A stretch of 64,000 nt of DNA from Aphelidium insulamus. Taxonomy: Eukaryota > Aphelidiomycota > Aphelidea > Aphelidiaceae. The notes under the pieces were generated by a model. It did no database searches. It was not told where the DNA came from and saw only the letters and a program-made list of their open reading frames with translations. Positions 23,772-35,141 of this stretch are shown here, piece after piece (position 1 is the stretch's first letter; each line of letters starts with the position of its first letter). Made by a program: the position numbers and the translations under genes. The stretch is from contig JAZDSV010000018.1 in NCBI GenBank assembly GCA_036784855.1, forward strand, positions 1 through 64,000, in the 5' to 3' direction.

Positions 23772-23844
23772 GCTCTCGTAGCTCAGTCGGTAGAGCGTCA
23801 GACTGTTAATCTGGATGTCTGTGGTTCGATCCCACACGTGAGCG
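23772..23844 (+). tRNA. tRNA-Asn(GTT)
   Basis: The sequence folds as a cloverleaf: D arm GCTC/GAGC, anticodon stem around loop CTGTTAA (anticodon GTT, Asn), and T arm TGTGG-TTCGATC-CCACA. The internal A box (TAGCTCAGTCGG) and B box (GGTTCGATCCC) are intact and there is no intron. The acceptor stem GCTCTCG/CGTGAGC carries one T-T mismatch at its fifth pair. T runs at 23850 and 23859-23865 can terminate RNA polymerase III. The tRNA ends only 32 bases before the start codon of the next gene. Confidence 0.9.
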
Positions 23845-23876
23845 CTGATTTTCTTTTGCTTTTTTTGTCTACGTAG

Positions 23877-24842
23877 ATGTCCGTTCTGGAGACATCAAGT
23901 ACTGCCAGCGAGACAACGCCACCTCTGGCCCGGCGCATAGTGGATGCATATGAAGCTAACCGCAAACGAGCTTCCTCCCATCAGATAGCTGGTCATGGCG
24001 GCATAGTTTCATGCACATTGGAGGTACAGGCGGGGGTACACGCGCGCGTCATGATCAAACCGACCACGCTGCAAGAGTGCCAATTTTACTCGCGCGTCTG
24101 CCAGCTGGCGCCTAAATTTGCCCGAGACTGGCTTCCACGCTGCTATGGCTTCACCTGCTGTACAACTGATGTATCCGCAGTCCATCCTCCCTTCACCCAT
24201 CTGCTGGTGCTGGAGGACTTGGTCGCGTCAACCGCAATGAGAGATGATGCGATCGAGATATCAACTACCATACTCGACGTCAAAATGGGCCGTCGATTGT
24301 ATGGAGACGATGCCAATGCCGATAAACGTGCACGGATGATACAAAAATCTGTTGGTACCAGCAGTGGGTCGTTGGGTGTACGGCTTCTAGGACTCATGCA
24401 AGCCAAAGTACTTGCCAGCGGACAAGTCCAAGATGTTAGATGCATCCGGGACCGTGAATGGGGAAAATCCATTCGAACGGTGGAAGAAATCACAACATCA
24501 CTACGCGTCCTTTTTGGTGATTTAAAAGATGTTAGTGAAGTGGCCCAGAGTAGCATCAATGTGCTACAGTGTCTGCTTCGCGACATGAAGGCAATGGAGC
24601 AAAGAACCGGATTGACAATGAGGCTATACTCGTCCAGTCTCCTTTGGATGTTTAGCCGGCCATTGGACGTCTGGTCACCATGTCGAGTGCGGTTGAGAAT
24701 GATCGACTTTGCTCACAGCTACTTTGATGCCATCAATATCGATGGAGGAGCGAATATGGAATCTCTTGATCTAGAAGGCTACATGATGGGAGTGGAGACG
24801 CTTGGTCGCGCCTTTGACGCTTTATTAAGTACACGTACATAA
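23877..24842 (+). CDS. Inositol polyphosphate kinase (IPMK/IP6K family)
   Basis: A single exon of 321 residues. The catalytic signature appears as ILDVKMGRRLYGDDA (family PxxxDxKxG, here with Thr where Pro is usual). It is preceded by KPTTLQECQFYSRV, with the conserved Glu, and followed by SLGVRLLGLM and the metal-binding RMIDFAHSY. The size fits inositol polyphosphate multikinase (Arg82/Ipk2), which phosphorylates InsP3 to InsP5 and affects transcription and phosphate sensing. IP6K proteins are usually longer, so IPMK is preferred. The first ATG is only 32 bases after a tRNA gene, leaving very little promoter or 5' UTR outside the tRNA. Confidence 0.85.
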   Translation: MSVLETSSTASETTPPLARRIVDAYEANRKRASSHQIAGHGGIVSCTLEVQAGVHARVMIKPTTLQECQFYSRVCQLAPKFARDWLPRCYGFTCCTTDVSAVHPPFTHLLVLEDLVASTAMRDDAIEISTTILDVKMGRRLYGDDANADKRARMIQKSVGTSSGSLGVRLLGLMQAKVLASGQVQDVRCIRDREWGKSIRTVEEITTSLRVLFGDLKDVSEVAQSSINVLQCLLRDMKAMEQRTGLTMRLYSSSLLWMFSRPLDVWSPCRVRLRMIDFAHSYFDAINIDGGANMESLDLEGYMMGVETLGRAFDALLSTRT

Positions 24843-24952
24843 TTCTATTTGTGTTACATAGGCGCCATTAATATGTACTGCTTGCACAAAATGCTCTCCA
24901 TGTGACCCATAGCAACGCGCGCTATTTAACGGCGACCGGCCGCACTGACAGA

Positions 24953-24986
24953 ATTTGACTGTTCTGTTCTCCTGTAACAGTCAAAT
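24953..24986. other. Perfect 11-bp inverted repeat (hairpin)
   Basis: ATTTGACTGTT (24953-24963) is followed after 12 bases by its exact reverse complement AACAGTCAAAT (24976-24986). It lies between the kinase stop and the ARID-protein start, followed by a (CA)n run at about 25022-25041. Confidence 0.7.
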
Positions 24987-25130
24987 CTTGACGGTCAACG
25001 CGCGCCCCGCTTGGAGTTATAACACACACACACACACACACTTTCATACTTTCATATACTCTCATCAACCTTCCGTGGCGGGCAGCACAAGTCAAGTCAA
25101 CACTTACAACTAGACACACGGATAAAAGTT

Positions 25131-27421
25131 ATGCCACGCGGTCGCAATAGTTCTTCGGCCACACAGGGTAGAGCTGCTGCAACTGGTTCGCCCACACTTC
25201 GTGCATCCACGCGCCCCACTGCCGCCACTACATCCGCCACATCCGAGTCTGAGACAACGTCGGATGTCGAGGATTTACGACTACGCCACCGCGCATTGAA
25301 TGGGAGTCGCCGTCTGGCTGGTGGTCTCGCCGCTGCTGTCGGCAAGAAGGATGCGGGCGACATGGACAGGAGAAATCGGAGTCGGAGCAGTAGCAGTAGT
25401 AGCAACGGCAGCGATGACGACATGGAGGAAGATGGTGGCGACGATGAAGACGACGGAGATGAAGATAATGACAAGCGCCTCGGCTCAAAGCAGCGGCAAG
25501 CGGCTCACAAGCATCAAATGACTGGGAGACGGCGCGTCGAAACTTCTTACCGCAATCGGGGACTTGGCGGCGCGCGTTTAGGTGGTGTACGTGGACAACC
25601 CTCTTCCACCGAAGTCGATGACGATAATGCCGGTGATGCAAATGATGATACAGATGATCCTGGCGATGAGGAGGATGAGGATGAGGCGCAGGACGGCGAA
25701 GAGAACGATGACGATGAGAACATTGACGATGACGACGACGATGACGACGATGAAGCCATGGAAGAGTCTGGCGACATTGACATTGAGCCTGCAGTCCTCG
25801 CAGGGGCTGAAGAAGACGGTGATGCAGAAAATGGCGGTAACCAGGCGCAAGGCGAACAGCAAAAGGAAGGCGACCGCAATGACCCGCTCGTACTGCTCAA
25901 AGATCAAGTTATATTCGATGAGCTGTTTGAAAAGTTTCGCATGGCTAATGATATCAGCAGCACGCCACCCGTCATTCTCGGCAAGGAAATCAACTTGTTT
26001 CTGATGTTTCGCGCCGTGCTGCTCCGTGGTGGTACCAAGCCTGTACGTGACAATTGATAGTTGCTTCATATTGTATTGAATTGCTATAACTGCAGGTCCC
26101 TCTGTCTAATCCAGCTTGGCGGCAAGTGTTTTTAGAGTGCACAGACGCCACTGGCTACTCGTCAAATACAGGCTACTACACGCGGCTTGCCTATGAGAAG
26201 TGAGCGATTCGTATAAGAATTTTGCATCAGAATAATTAATTCATTAGATACTTGACGCCCTTTGAAGACGAGTGCAGCGCGCTAAAGTCTGCATTGAAGA
26301 GCGTTGAAGGAGAAATACCGATACTTCGCGTGCTGAAGCGTTCGTCAAAAGTTAGCACAAACTATCAGCCGACCAGCGCTTCAGGAACTTCCGGTCCGCC
26401 GACCACTGCTGGCAGAGGGCGCCCGCGTGGCCGAGGTCGTGGTAGAGGGCGCGGTGGCTGGCGTGGCGGTTGGCGTGGCGGCCGCGGTGGTCGTGGCGGC
26501 GGTGCCAATGCCGCTGGTTCCCGGCGCTCACTGTTGAGTGGACATGGCAGTGGCAGCGATGCCGACGATGGCGATTCCGATGCCGAGCGCCGAAGTGGTG
26601 GAATGTGGCGCCTGGGTCGCCGTGATGCGCAGCGTGGTAACGCCGATGATGCGGATGACGAGACGTACAGTGAGACATCTGACGAGGGCGCTAACGGCGC
26701 GGTGGGCGTTCCCGACGACGTTTGGTTGGAGACAAGTAAACTTCTCCTTTCTGGACAGTCCGTTGCCTTACGCACTGATGAAGACGGCGATTCTGCGATG
26801 CTTGTGGCGCCAGACTTTTCCAACGACCAAGAACGCGATGAGTGGTTTGCCGTGTGTGAGCGGCACATGAAGCAGCTCCGGGATCACTATGTGCGGTTAC
26901 GCAGGAAACTTCGTCGAGTGGATCGGGCACTGGGCTTCAAGACGCACTTGAAGAAGCGAATGATCGACACTCTGCGGCAGGGAGACGGATCGGACGCTGT
27001 TGCTGTGCCACAATTCTCCGCCCTGCCTGAGAAAGAGTTACCCGCGTCCCCGCCACCCATCAATATCATGTCCGGTGCGATCGATGAGGGTCAGAATGAA
27101 ATGGATGTGCCTGCTGACGAAAGGGACCTATACACGACAAGTCTCTCAAGGAAATCCGACAGCGGCAGTCCACCTTCTCCACCCGAAGAGTCTCCCACTC
27201 CTCCCGATGACACTACCCCCAAAGGGGCCGTCGATACCGAGGAAGAAAAGTCCGAATCACCGCCGGCAGGCAAAATGCTCATGCGGCGAAGCAGTCGCTC
27301 GCTTGCTACCACGGAGACTGCCCTTGAGGGAGAATCTGTCAACGGCAGCGAAGATCCGAAGACTGAAGACAGCGACGACTCGCCAGGTCAACGCAAACGT
27401 AGGCGACGAACAAGAATCTGA
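25131..27421 (+). CDS. ARID-domain chromatin protein with acidic and RGG-type regions
   Basis: Three exons (25131-26042, 26096-26199, 26248-27421) give 729 residues. The DNA-binding ARID domain spans about residues 265-360: LFEKFRMANDISSTPPVILG, EINLFLMFRAVLLRGGTKPV, PLSNPAWRQVFLECTD, YYTRLAYEKYLTPFED. Both introns fall inside it and keep the frame. Upstream is a very acidic stretch with an uninterrupted Asp run; downstream is a Gly/Arg-rich block (RGRGRGRGGWRGGWRGGRGG) that often binds RNA. The C-terminus is Ser/Pro/Glu-rich and ends in a basic tail (RKRRRRTRI). ARID proteins work in chromatin remodelling or histone-modifying complexes; I cannot assign a subfamily (ARID1/4/5) because no second domain is recognisable. 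Confidence 0.8.
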
Positions 27422-27521
27422 CGTGGCAGTGAAAGGAATTCAAGCGTTGCATGCATAGGAAAATTAGATCATTTTCATTGAAGCACTTGTCAGTTGCACG
27501 CGGATACGCATTTGTGTCTGC

Positions 27522-28764
27522 CTAATCCGTGGCCATCCGGTTCTTGACGTGCTTCTCTTGATAGTCCTGCGTGAATCAGATCAGAATTGCTCAAGAGACA
27601 ATACTTCACACATACATAGTGCAGTTCATTGACATCGTAGTTTCCAATGAAGCGCCAGCCATCGACCTGCACGTGGTATACTGCACAATGTGTTAATAGA
27701 TACTCTTGACGAAAAATACGACTACGAACCATTGACAGTTCCACCAGAGTAGGCGTCACGGAATGTGGCGTGGTAGATGGCACGGCGTCCCAACTCAATT
27801 GCCTCCTCCACCGACAGATCAAAACGGTATTCTGTATCCAGTACACCGTACGCGAACGTTGAACCCGAACCGACGGAAAACAAATCTCCTTTGACCCGTG
27901 TACCATCATTGTCGACATAATACAGATTTGGGCCCTGCAAGTTAGAGTATGGCTATAATATCACATAACTTCACACTCACAGTCTTGTCCCAGCCAGTGA
28001 CCATGGTGCCCTATATATAAGAATAAGTAACGCAAGATACTGATAGCATGTTAACCTACAATTGACAGGCCCATGCCCTTGTAACCGTAGACCATATTTG
28101 CAAGAAGCTTGGACGCAGCGGCAACTGATATGCGTTCACCGTTCCGCAGTTCATACAGCCTTTACACAGATATTAGATGGATGCCAATGACTCCGGGTAG
28201 ATAACATACCGGCATCGTCGTCCCAGCTCGCGTTCCCAATAAGAGCAGTCGGCAGCACCACCGGCCATGGTGCCCAGCAAGTACGGATTGATCTCAATAA
28301 CCTTCTTGACGGTGCCCGAAGCTACCAGAGACATCATTATATGTGCACACACACACTGATGCTATGCAAGATTGCGATGACATACCGATATAGGGGCCCG
28401 CGGTGGCCCGAGAGTCCACGGCTACAATTACACCGCCTTGAAACTTGAAGGCTAGGGTGGTGGTACCGTGCGCCATGCGGATGTGAGCATCCTGATTGTT
28501 GTCGTCCGTCTCTCTCAGTACAAAGTCCACCGGCTACGTGCATGGACACCGTGCGTTAGTGTGACATGCAGAGCGATGGGGCGAGGCCAAAGCGCTGTAC
28601 GCAACATTCCCTACATTGTAGCATGGCGCCACGGCAAACTGGAGGTCGTTCGGTGCAGCAGAGTCCAGGCCAGACAGCATCTTGTCCACGGAGCCAGTGA
28701 GGCCGGACCACATGGCCGGCGCAGCGTCCGAGTAGGCGTCCATGAAGGACAAGTCGGCTTTCAT
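27522..28764 (-). CDS. PRE2: Proteasome 20S subunit beta-5 (chymotrypsin-like)
   Basis: Eight exons (28764-28615, 28533-28386, 28321-28210, 28159-28060, 28010-27981, 27934-27730, 27680-27616, 27566-27522) give 284 residues. The mature enzyme begins at Thr74 after the propeptide ([11 protein letters not shown]). Catalytic Thr1, Asp17 and Lys33 are present ([18 protein letters not shown]), as are [33 protein letters not shown] and [20 protein letters not shown], all characteristic of beta-5. It performs the chymotrypsin-like cleavage of the 26S proteasome. An in-frame ATG at 28818 would add 18 propeptide residues; I chose 28764 because it opens a typical hydrophilic propeptide. One exon is only 30 bases. 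Confidence 0.95.
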
Positions 28765-28818
28765 TGCGGGCGGTTTGAAGTATTGTGATTGAAGCACAAT
28801 ACTTCCGCCATCCGGCAT

Positions 28819-29237
28819 TATTAATACATATGGCAATGGCATTATTTACATAGTTGCCTATGTACAATGCAGTAGGCCCCACGCGGCCATTTAACTCGTA
28901 GTATTGAATCATAAAGTATGCAGTTACATGTTCTTTACCTTGAATTCATTGTGAATATTGTGTTTCATGATGAAGCCTGCATTTGGTAGCTTAGACCTCT
29001 TTATAACATTATGCAGCATATGCGGTACTAAATAAGCCACTATTAGTATTGTTTTGCTTAATGGCATAATAAGAGGACAACGTGCCTTCTTGCTCGCATC
29101 TCACAAATGAAGTGTTAATGCTTACCTTTCCGTTAGTAACACCACTCATAATAGGAATCCGGTGTGGTTAGATAACTGTAAACGCGGAGGACGGTTTTGG
29201 CCGCCCAGATTTATTATTATTACTTTTTCCATTTCAA
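28819..29237. other. Intergenic region, no gene seen
   Basis: About 420 AT-rich bases between the proteasome gene 5' end and the 3' end of the C2H2 gene. I see no coding-like frame, RNA gene or repeat. Confidence 0.5.
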
Positions 29238-31104
29238 CTAGTCATCGCTTGCGGCACCGTCTTCACGGTCCACAAAGTCCTTGGGAACTCGGCCGCGCTT
29301 GACTCGGCACCGGCCACCGTATTTTTCCGAGATCTTCATGTGTCGGGAAAGCGCATCCTGGCGCGTGAATGACTTAAAGCACCTGCAATACGTTAAGCAT
29401 CTAGATGTTAGTGTATATGACATTGAGCACATACCGCTCGCAGCTGAATGGTCTGTCGTCGGTGTGGATGCGCATGTGTCGCACCAGGTCGTACCGTCGC
29501 GAAAAGGTAAGCGGGCAGGTGGGTGCGTAAGGACAGGCAAACGTCTTGGCGCTGCTCACTCCGCCGCTGCTCGAAACCGATACAATGCTGGAGCGCCGGC
29601 TCTGGTCGGGGGTGACGAGTTGCATCGGGCGCGCATAGTTCAGCCCGCCTTGATGTTGCATCCGCTGCGCCTCGGCGTGATGTAGTTGTGCCGCGGCGGA
29701 CGGGAATGGCAAACCGGAGGTAGGTGAGTACTGACTGCTGTTCAGCGGCGATTGTGGGTGCATCATATGCGAGTGCTGCTGTGGCAGGGGTGGTAGTGTG
29801 TTTCCGCCGTGCATCTGCGAATTGAATATCGACGACGGGGGCGATGGCGGGAATTGAAGTGCAGACAGCGGCACATCGCTCCCGTCATCCAGTCCGTACT
29901 CGAAAGCCTGGTTGGCACTACGGTGTTGTTGCTGCTGCTGAGCTTGCTGGTGCTGCTGTTGTTGATGCATATAGCTGTTATTGTTATTGCTACTGCCACT
30001 GTTTCGCGCAATCAGGTGTCCACTGGCGGCCGCATCAAAGGTGGGCGAGTCATCGCCGAGTCCGTCGCGAAAACCGCCCATCATGCCGCGCATCTCGTTG
30101 AATAGGCGCTGGCTGGTCGGTGATGGCAGTGGCAGTCCCTCGCTGGGCAGTCGGAATCCGGCCGGATTGTGCTGTGCACCGCCGCTGTGGTACTGGTGCC
30201 GCGACACGGGGTGCGGGTGAGGCCAGTTGGTGCTGTGCCGGCCAGCGACATTCCCATAACCAGCCCATTCGGCCGGTAGAGGTGGCGTGGGCGGCACAAC
30301 GGAAGTTATAGCAGCGCTGTCGCTGTCTAGACGCGACAGTTTAGACACGCCGCCTAGCATTGAATCGCCGTCGTCGACACCGTTGTCATTGCCACCATCG
30401 TCCGCGCCGCGTTTCTTCTTGATGCCGGACGCAGATCGTAGATTGCGATACACGGAGCCACCGGGGCTCTTGACTGTGTCTTGTTGTTGCGGCGCGTGCT
30501 TCTGCACATCACTCGGCGACGGCGGCGCCATCGCCAGCGGTCGGTGGTTTGGGTGGCCGTCGGACAGGCGTCGCCCAGTCAGAAAACCGTCCGCCTCGTC
30601 CATCATCAGCCCGTGGCCCATACGCGGCGAGTCCACCATCAGGCCCAGGAACGGTGCGGCTGGCGAGCTTGGAGTCCCTGGCGACTCCAGATAGCGGGCG
30701 GCCACGGTTCCGGCCGGGTTGGCGGCGGCACTCGGACCATTGACGAAATCGGTAACAATGTTGGGGAGCTGCACTAGTTTCTTTATCTGCTTTGTGGCGC
30801 TGCCCTTGTGGACGTCGCCGGAACGCTGCTGCGAATCTTCAGTGGTGCCGATGGCGCTGTCAAACGACGGTGGCGGCGGACTAGAGAGTCGACGGTACGC
30901 AATGGCGTCCCGTTTGCCAACGCCGTCACCGGCGGCACCGTTAGAGTCGTCTTCATCGCCGCTCAGGTTGAATGTGGGTGTGGCAAATGAGCTGTCAACA
31001 TTTGCGCCGGCGTCGTCGTCGTTGGACGCGCTGCTGCCCCGCAGAAACGCAATTTCGCCGTCCTGGTTGGCGCCCGCGCTCTCTGGCGATGACCGCGTGG
31101 ACAT
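29238..31104 (-). CDS. C2H2 zinc-finger transcription factor
   Basis: Two exons (31104-29435, 29382-29238) give 604 residues. Two adjacent C2H2 fingers sit at the C-terminus: FACPYAPTCPLTFSRRYDLV..H..IH, linker TDDRPF, then CERCFKSFTRQDALSRHM. The intron splits the Arg codon between the first and second Cys of finger 2. The remaining 520 residues are disordered, with a Gln/His-rich stretch (HQQQQHQQAQQQQQH), Pro/Ser-rich segments with several SP/TP sites, and a basic patch SGIKKKRG. This layout is typical of fungal stress or calcium-responsive C2H2 factors, but the fingers are too generic to name an orthologue. It is divergent from the ITPase gene over 252 bp containing CCAAT boxes. Confidence 0.8.
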
Positions 31105-31256
31105 ACTGTCTAATAAGTGTATGCGCGTTATATTAAGCGGTATTGATGGCGTCTAGCTGCACGGTAATGCGGCGGAAATCTATTTCGTGCGGCGAGCGAC
31201 GTGCAAGGGGCGCCGGCGGATAAGCCACGTTCCGCTTCCCCTGGACCGCGCTTCCA

Positions 31257-31287
31257 CCAATGGCGTTGCTCTAATCAATCAGCCAAT
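31257..31287 (+). promoter_or_regulatory. Two CCAAT boxes in the C2H2/ITPase divergent promoter
   Basis: CCAAT occurs at 31257-31261 and in GCCAATCAG at 31282-31290. These lie 70-100 bp upstream of the ITPase start and 153-183 bp upstream of the C2H2 start. They match the HAP/NF-Y core site; the function is inferred. Confidence 0.45.
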
Positions 31288-31356
31288 CAGAACGCGCCAT
31301 GACGCGCCACCTTTGAATTTGCTAATTGTCGTTGCTTAAATATTCCAATATCAATA

Positions 31357-32162
31357 ATGGCCCCAATAACCTTTGTGACTGGGAACGAAAAGAAGAGACA
31401 GGAAGTGCAGGCTATCCTCGGCGACAGCATCGATATCACTGCGCATTCTCTGGACTGTAAGGCGGATGCATACGTATGTCGTAATATTGCTTACACCCCA
31501 GTGCCCGAAATCCAGGGCGAACCAGAGGATGTGGCGCGCGATAAATGCCGACGCGCGCTAGCAGAGGTAATGGAATCTATATGCGGCGCTTCATCCTCTT
31601 AATTTTTTGTAGATTAACGCGCCCGTGATGACCGAGGATACGTGTCTGTGCTTCAACGCTCTCCAGGGGCTACCCGGTCCATACATGTACGTGGCGAATT
31701 GCGCCGGACTTGACACAATATACTTAAACTCGATTGTGTAGTAAGTGGCACTTGAAGAAGCTCGGTCACGCTGGTATGTGAGTCATTGAACTATGCGTCG
31801 CGTGATGAGACCTTATTGGTGCTCATAGGCTTGAATAATCTGTTGGCCGCGTACCCCGACAAGAGTGCATATGCCATGTGCATATTCGCGTATGCCTCTC
31901 CTAGCCAACCCGAGCCCCTTCTTTTCAAAGGCATTACTCCAGGAACTATTGTATCGGCCCGAGGTCCAACCGACTTTGGCTGGGATCCAATTTTTGTGCG
32001 TAGTGGAATGATAATTACAATCATGCTGAGGCTTAGATGCCGGATGGCTATGACAAGACTTACGCCGAGCTGCCTAAGGAAGTTAAAAACTCTATTTCGC
32101 ACAGATATCGTGCACTCTCTGCACTGAAAGAATACTTGAATGGTTCAAATACCAGTGCATGA
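31357..32162 (+). CDS. HAM1: Inosine triphosphate pyrophosphatase (HAM1/ITPA)
   Basis: Six exons (31357-31456, 31502-31566, 31613-31686, 31742-31773, 31829-31995, 32037-32162) give 187 residues, the normal family length. The enzyme hydrolyses ITP, dITP and XTP to monophosphates, keeping deaminated purines out of nucleic acids. Conserved segments are [89 protein letters not shown] and SHRYRAL. The conserved residues meet correctly across all five splice junctions, including a 32-base exon. Confidence 0.95.
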
Positions 32163-32187
32163 GATTCAAAATATATATTGGATACAC

Positions 32188-32589
32188 TTAATTGACAAAT
32201 GCTTCTTGGAACCCCGGCGAACTCGCCTTGTTTTCAGCGGTAGCTGCCGCAGATTCCAGTGCCTTCAAGTTCTGATCAACAGGTTGGCGAGTTGACTGCG
32301 GCGTGGCTTGCTTTGTGTAACTATCCAGCCTCTGCATCAGGTCAGACAGTCCACTGCCTTCCTGTGGGAATGTACTTGGCAATTCCTTGCAGCGTGGCGA
32401 AGTCACGCGCGACCCAATGTTTCGAGAACCCGAGGCAAATGGGGATGCAGGTGAGTTTGGCGGGGTGGGCGCGATCTGGAAGAGCGGCGCCGGACTCAGC
32501 AGACCGACAGTGGGCGAAGTTACCGCCAAGCGGCTGGCCGATGGCAGTTGTTCAGCCAGAGTTGTCGTGATGATGAGTGTGTTGCGCAT
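32188..32589 (-). CDS. Small Ser/Pro-rich hypothetical protein
   Basis: An uninterrupted 133-residue frame, convergent with the ITPase gene (26 bases between stops). It is Ser/Pro/Ala-rich with several SP/TP sites (LLSPAPLFQIAPTPPNSPAS) and a short helical segment near the C-terminus (LSDLMQRLDSYTKQ). No family recognised. It could be a complete small gene or the last exon of something larger; codon composition resembles its neighbours. Confidence 0.45.
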   Translation of the reverse strand: MRNTLIITTTLAEQLPSASRLAVTSPTVGLLSPAPLFQIAPTPPNSPASPFASGSRNIGSRVTSPRCKELPSTFPQEGSGLSDLMQRLDSYTKQATPQSTRQPVDQNLKALESAAATAENKASSPGFQEAFVN

Positions 32590-32843
32590 AATTGACTTTG
32601 AGATTTGATATCGGTGGTCGCTGCAGCAACCTGATGGCGTCTTTTATGCATTTTCCGCGGCTGATAGCATCGCGCGATTCGATGCAATCAGCGCGCCGTA
32701 ATTGGTTGGATCGCGATCAATCGGATCGAACTGCGCTACGATCTCGCGCCAATATGCGCTTCAGGGCAGCATCGCTATATAAATAAGATCGTTCAGTCCC
32801 AAGTGGCAGAATGATTTTTTAAAATAATATAAGTATATATCAA

Positions 32844-35141
32844 TTAGTTGTCGATATCAACGTCCTTGTCGAGGCGCTCGACACTGCGCACATAACCCAC
32901 AATGGCACGTTCCAACTCCTTGGCACGGCCTACTTCCGCCTCTCGCATCTTGTCCAGCTGTCTGCGCAACGATCCGACTTCACTTTCCAGCGTTGAAACC
33001 CGATTATCGGCCTTGTCTAGCTTGCGCTGCAGATCAGCCTCGCGCTCCTGCCACTTGTTTGCAGATGACTTCAGCCGCTCGTATTCTTCTTTGGCCTCCG
33101 TTAATTGGCCATTCACTCTTGCTAGTTGACTTCGTAGTTCTTGCTGTACCTCACGCTCTCGGTTCAGACGACCTTCGTACTCGGCAATCGCTTGTCTGTG
33201 GGCGTTGACCTGATTGTTCATGGCCGTCTGCAGGCGGTCCCGTTGCTGCGTGGCCTGCTGCAGTTTTGCCAGGACTTCTTGTCGTTTCATAAGTTCGTCT
33301 TGCCTGACACGGACGTCCAGCTCCTTCATTTTGGTCGGCCAGTCATCCGCCACGATTTTCTGTAATGAAGTTACATGCATATATGTTCCTCTCTTCAGTT
33401 TACCTCGCGTAATCGATCTCGTTCACTTTCAGCATTTTTCCTGGCCTCTTCTGCGGATTTAATACGGTTCAGCAACAACTGTGTCTCCGCCTTTTGTTCC
33501 TCGTCATACTGCGCTCTTCTATTTTTCTCCGACTGTTGATGTTGCGATAACCGAGCTTGATGCGAGTAGGTATGATATGGCAATCACGTGAGGAAACTTT
33601 GACATACCTTCAAATTCGCGTTCCATATCGAGACATTGAGCCTTCAGCTTTTGATTCTCACCGTTGATGACAGATTTTTCGCGAATTAAAATCTCGTTCT
33701 TTAACTCCAGTTCACGCAGGGATGCCTCGCCGACGAGCAGACGCTCATTAATACTGTTTAGTGCCGTCCGTGACTTTTCATCCGCGCGGACCCGATTCTA
33801 CAACTGTGTCATTATCACCCGCAGATCAATTTGAAACCATGCACCTCGCGCTCTTGCATAAGGTCGTTCACCAGTGTTTGGCAGCGCTCAGAGAACTCCT
33901 TTCTCTCACGTGCAGACGTCTCCTCAGCATTCAATAGTTTGCTCTCAACACTATAAAAGTCAAGACCAGGCAGGCAGGCAGGCACTCGGAAATACTTACG
34001 CTTCACGACGTGACCGTTCCTCGGTCAACTTGGTCTCCATCATTCGATAGGCCAAGTGACTCTGGTCCATCTCCTCAGACGCCACATTCAGCTTCTGACT
34101 TAGTGCGCGCGAATGTGCATCTTGTGTGAGTAGCTTTGCCTGCAGATCACTGAGTGCCGAATCATGCTCGCTGGCAAGTTGCTGCAGTGTGGAGGCCAGG
34201 TACTGGGAACGCACAGATTTCTCCTCTTGCTCGGCGTGGAACTGCTTGTTCCGCTGCAGTGCCAAGTCTGTGGAATATGTCAATAGTGCGCATCCATGAT
34301 TCACACTGTACCGAGAGTGGCTGCAATGTCATCCGGGATTTCATTGCCGGCCAGTTCCAAGTGCAACAGGCACCGATTCCACTTCATGCAGTCCAGCAGC
34401 GCCCGCCCACCAATCAGCCCGGCTCCATTCCACCGCAGATCCAACCGCCGCAGTGAGCGATTGTTCCGCAGTGCCGCTGCCAGCGTGGCCACACCGTGCG
34501 GACCGACCTTGTTGTTGCGCAGATCCAACTGCTCCAGTGTCTGGTTGATGCCCAACGCATCGGCCAGAGCCTGCACACCCTTGTCCCAGATGCCCACACA
34601 GTTCCACTCCAGGTACAGCGACTTCAGTGAGCAGTTCACCTTGAGCAGCTGGCCCAGCGCGATGGCGCCGTCCGCGCGAATATTGTTGCCGCGCAGGTCC
34701 AGCACCTGTACCGCCTGGTTCTGTTTGAGGGCATTGCAGATGACGGTACAGCCTGCAGACGTGCAATTTTACTGTACCCACACACAGAAGTAGTGAGCCA
34801 TACACACCATCGTCACCGAGCAGAGTGTCGGCCAAATTGATGCGCGCAAACACCGAGTCGGTCTGCAGTGGACCGGCTAGCGCTTTGCACATCTGCACCG
34901 CACTGTTACATGGAGTGAGCACATACTGCATGTGGGTGACCTTGAGTGATAGTGACTGTCCAGAGAGATTCAGCTCCGCGGGACCAGCGTCATCAGCGCC
35001 GCCATCATCTCCTGCCGCGGCCGTCTGTGTCTGGTGCTTGGAGAGTTTCTGCCTGGCGTCTATGCGGTCCAGTATGTGCTGCAGTGGGTCCACCTGCACA
35101 TCCAGACATCCGTTGCGATACTTTTCCTCAAAGGCTTCCAT
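32844..35141 (-). CDS. LRRC45: LRRC45-like centrosomal/basal-body linker protein
   Basis: Eight exons (35141-34941, 34892-34808, 34752-34312, 34267-34000, 33950-33845, 33797-33608, 33555-33404, 33359-32844) give 652 residues; human LRRC45 has 670. Leucine-rich repeats occupy about residues 45-215 (VLDLRGNNIRADGAIALGQL, SLYLEWNCVGIWDKGVQAL, EQLDLRNNKVGPHGVATLA, RRLDLRWNGAGLIGGRALLD, HLELAGNEIPDDIAATL), matching LRRC45 repeat for repeat. The remainder is one long coiled coil ending with the family-like tail AKELERAIVGYVRSVE. LRRC45 ties centrioles together and supports ciliogenesis. The first intron (48 bases, donor GTCACC) is frame-neutral and could be retained, but removing it restores the repeat spacing. 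Confidence 0.85.
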
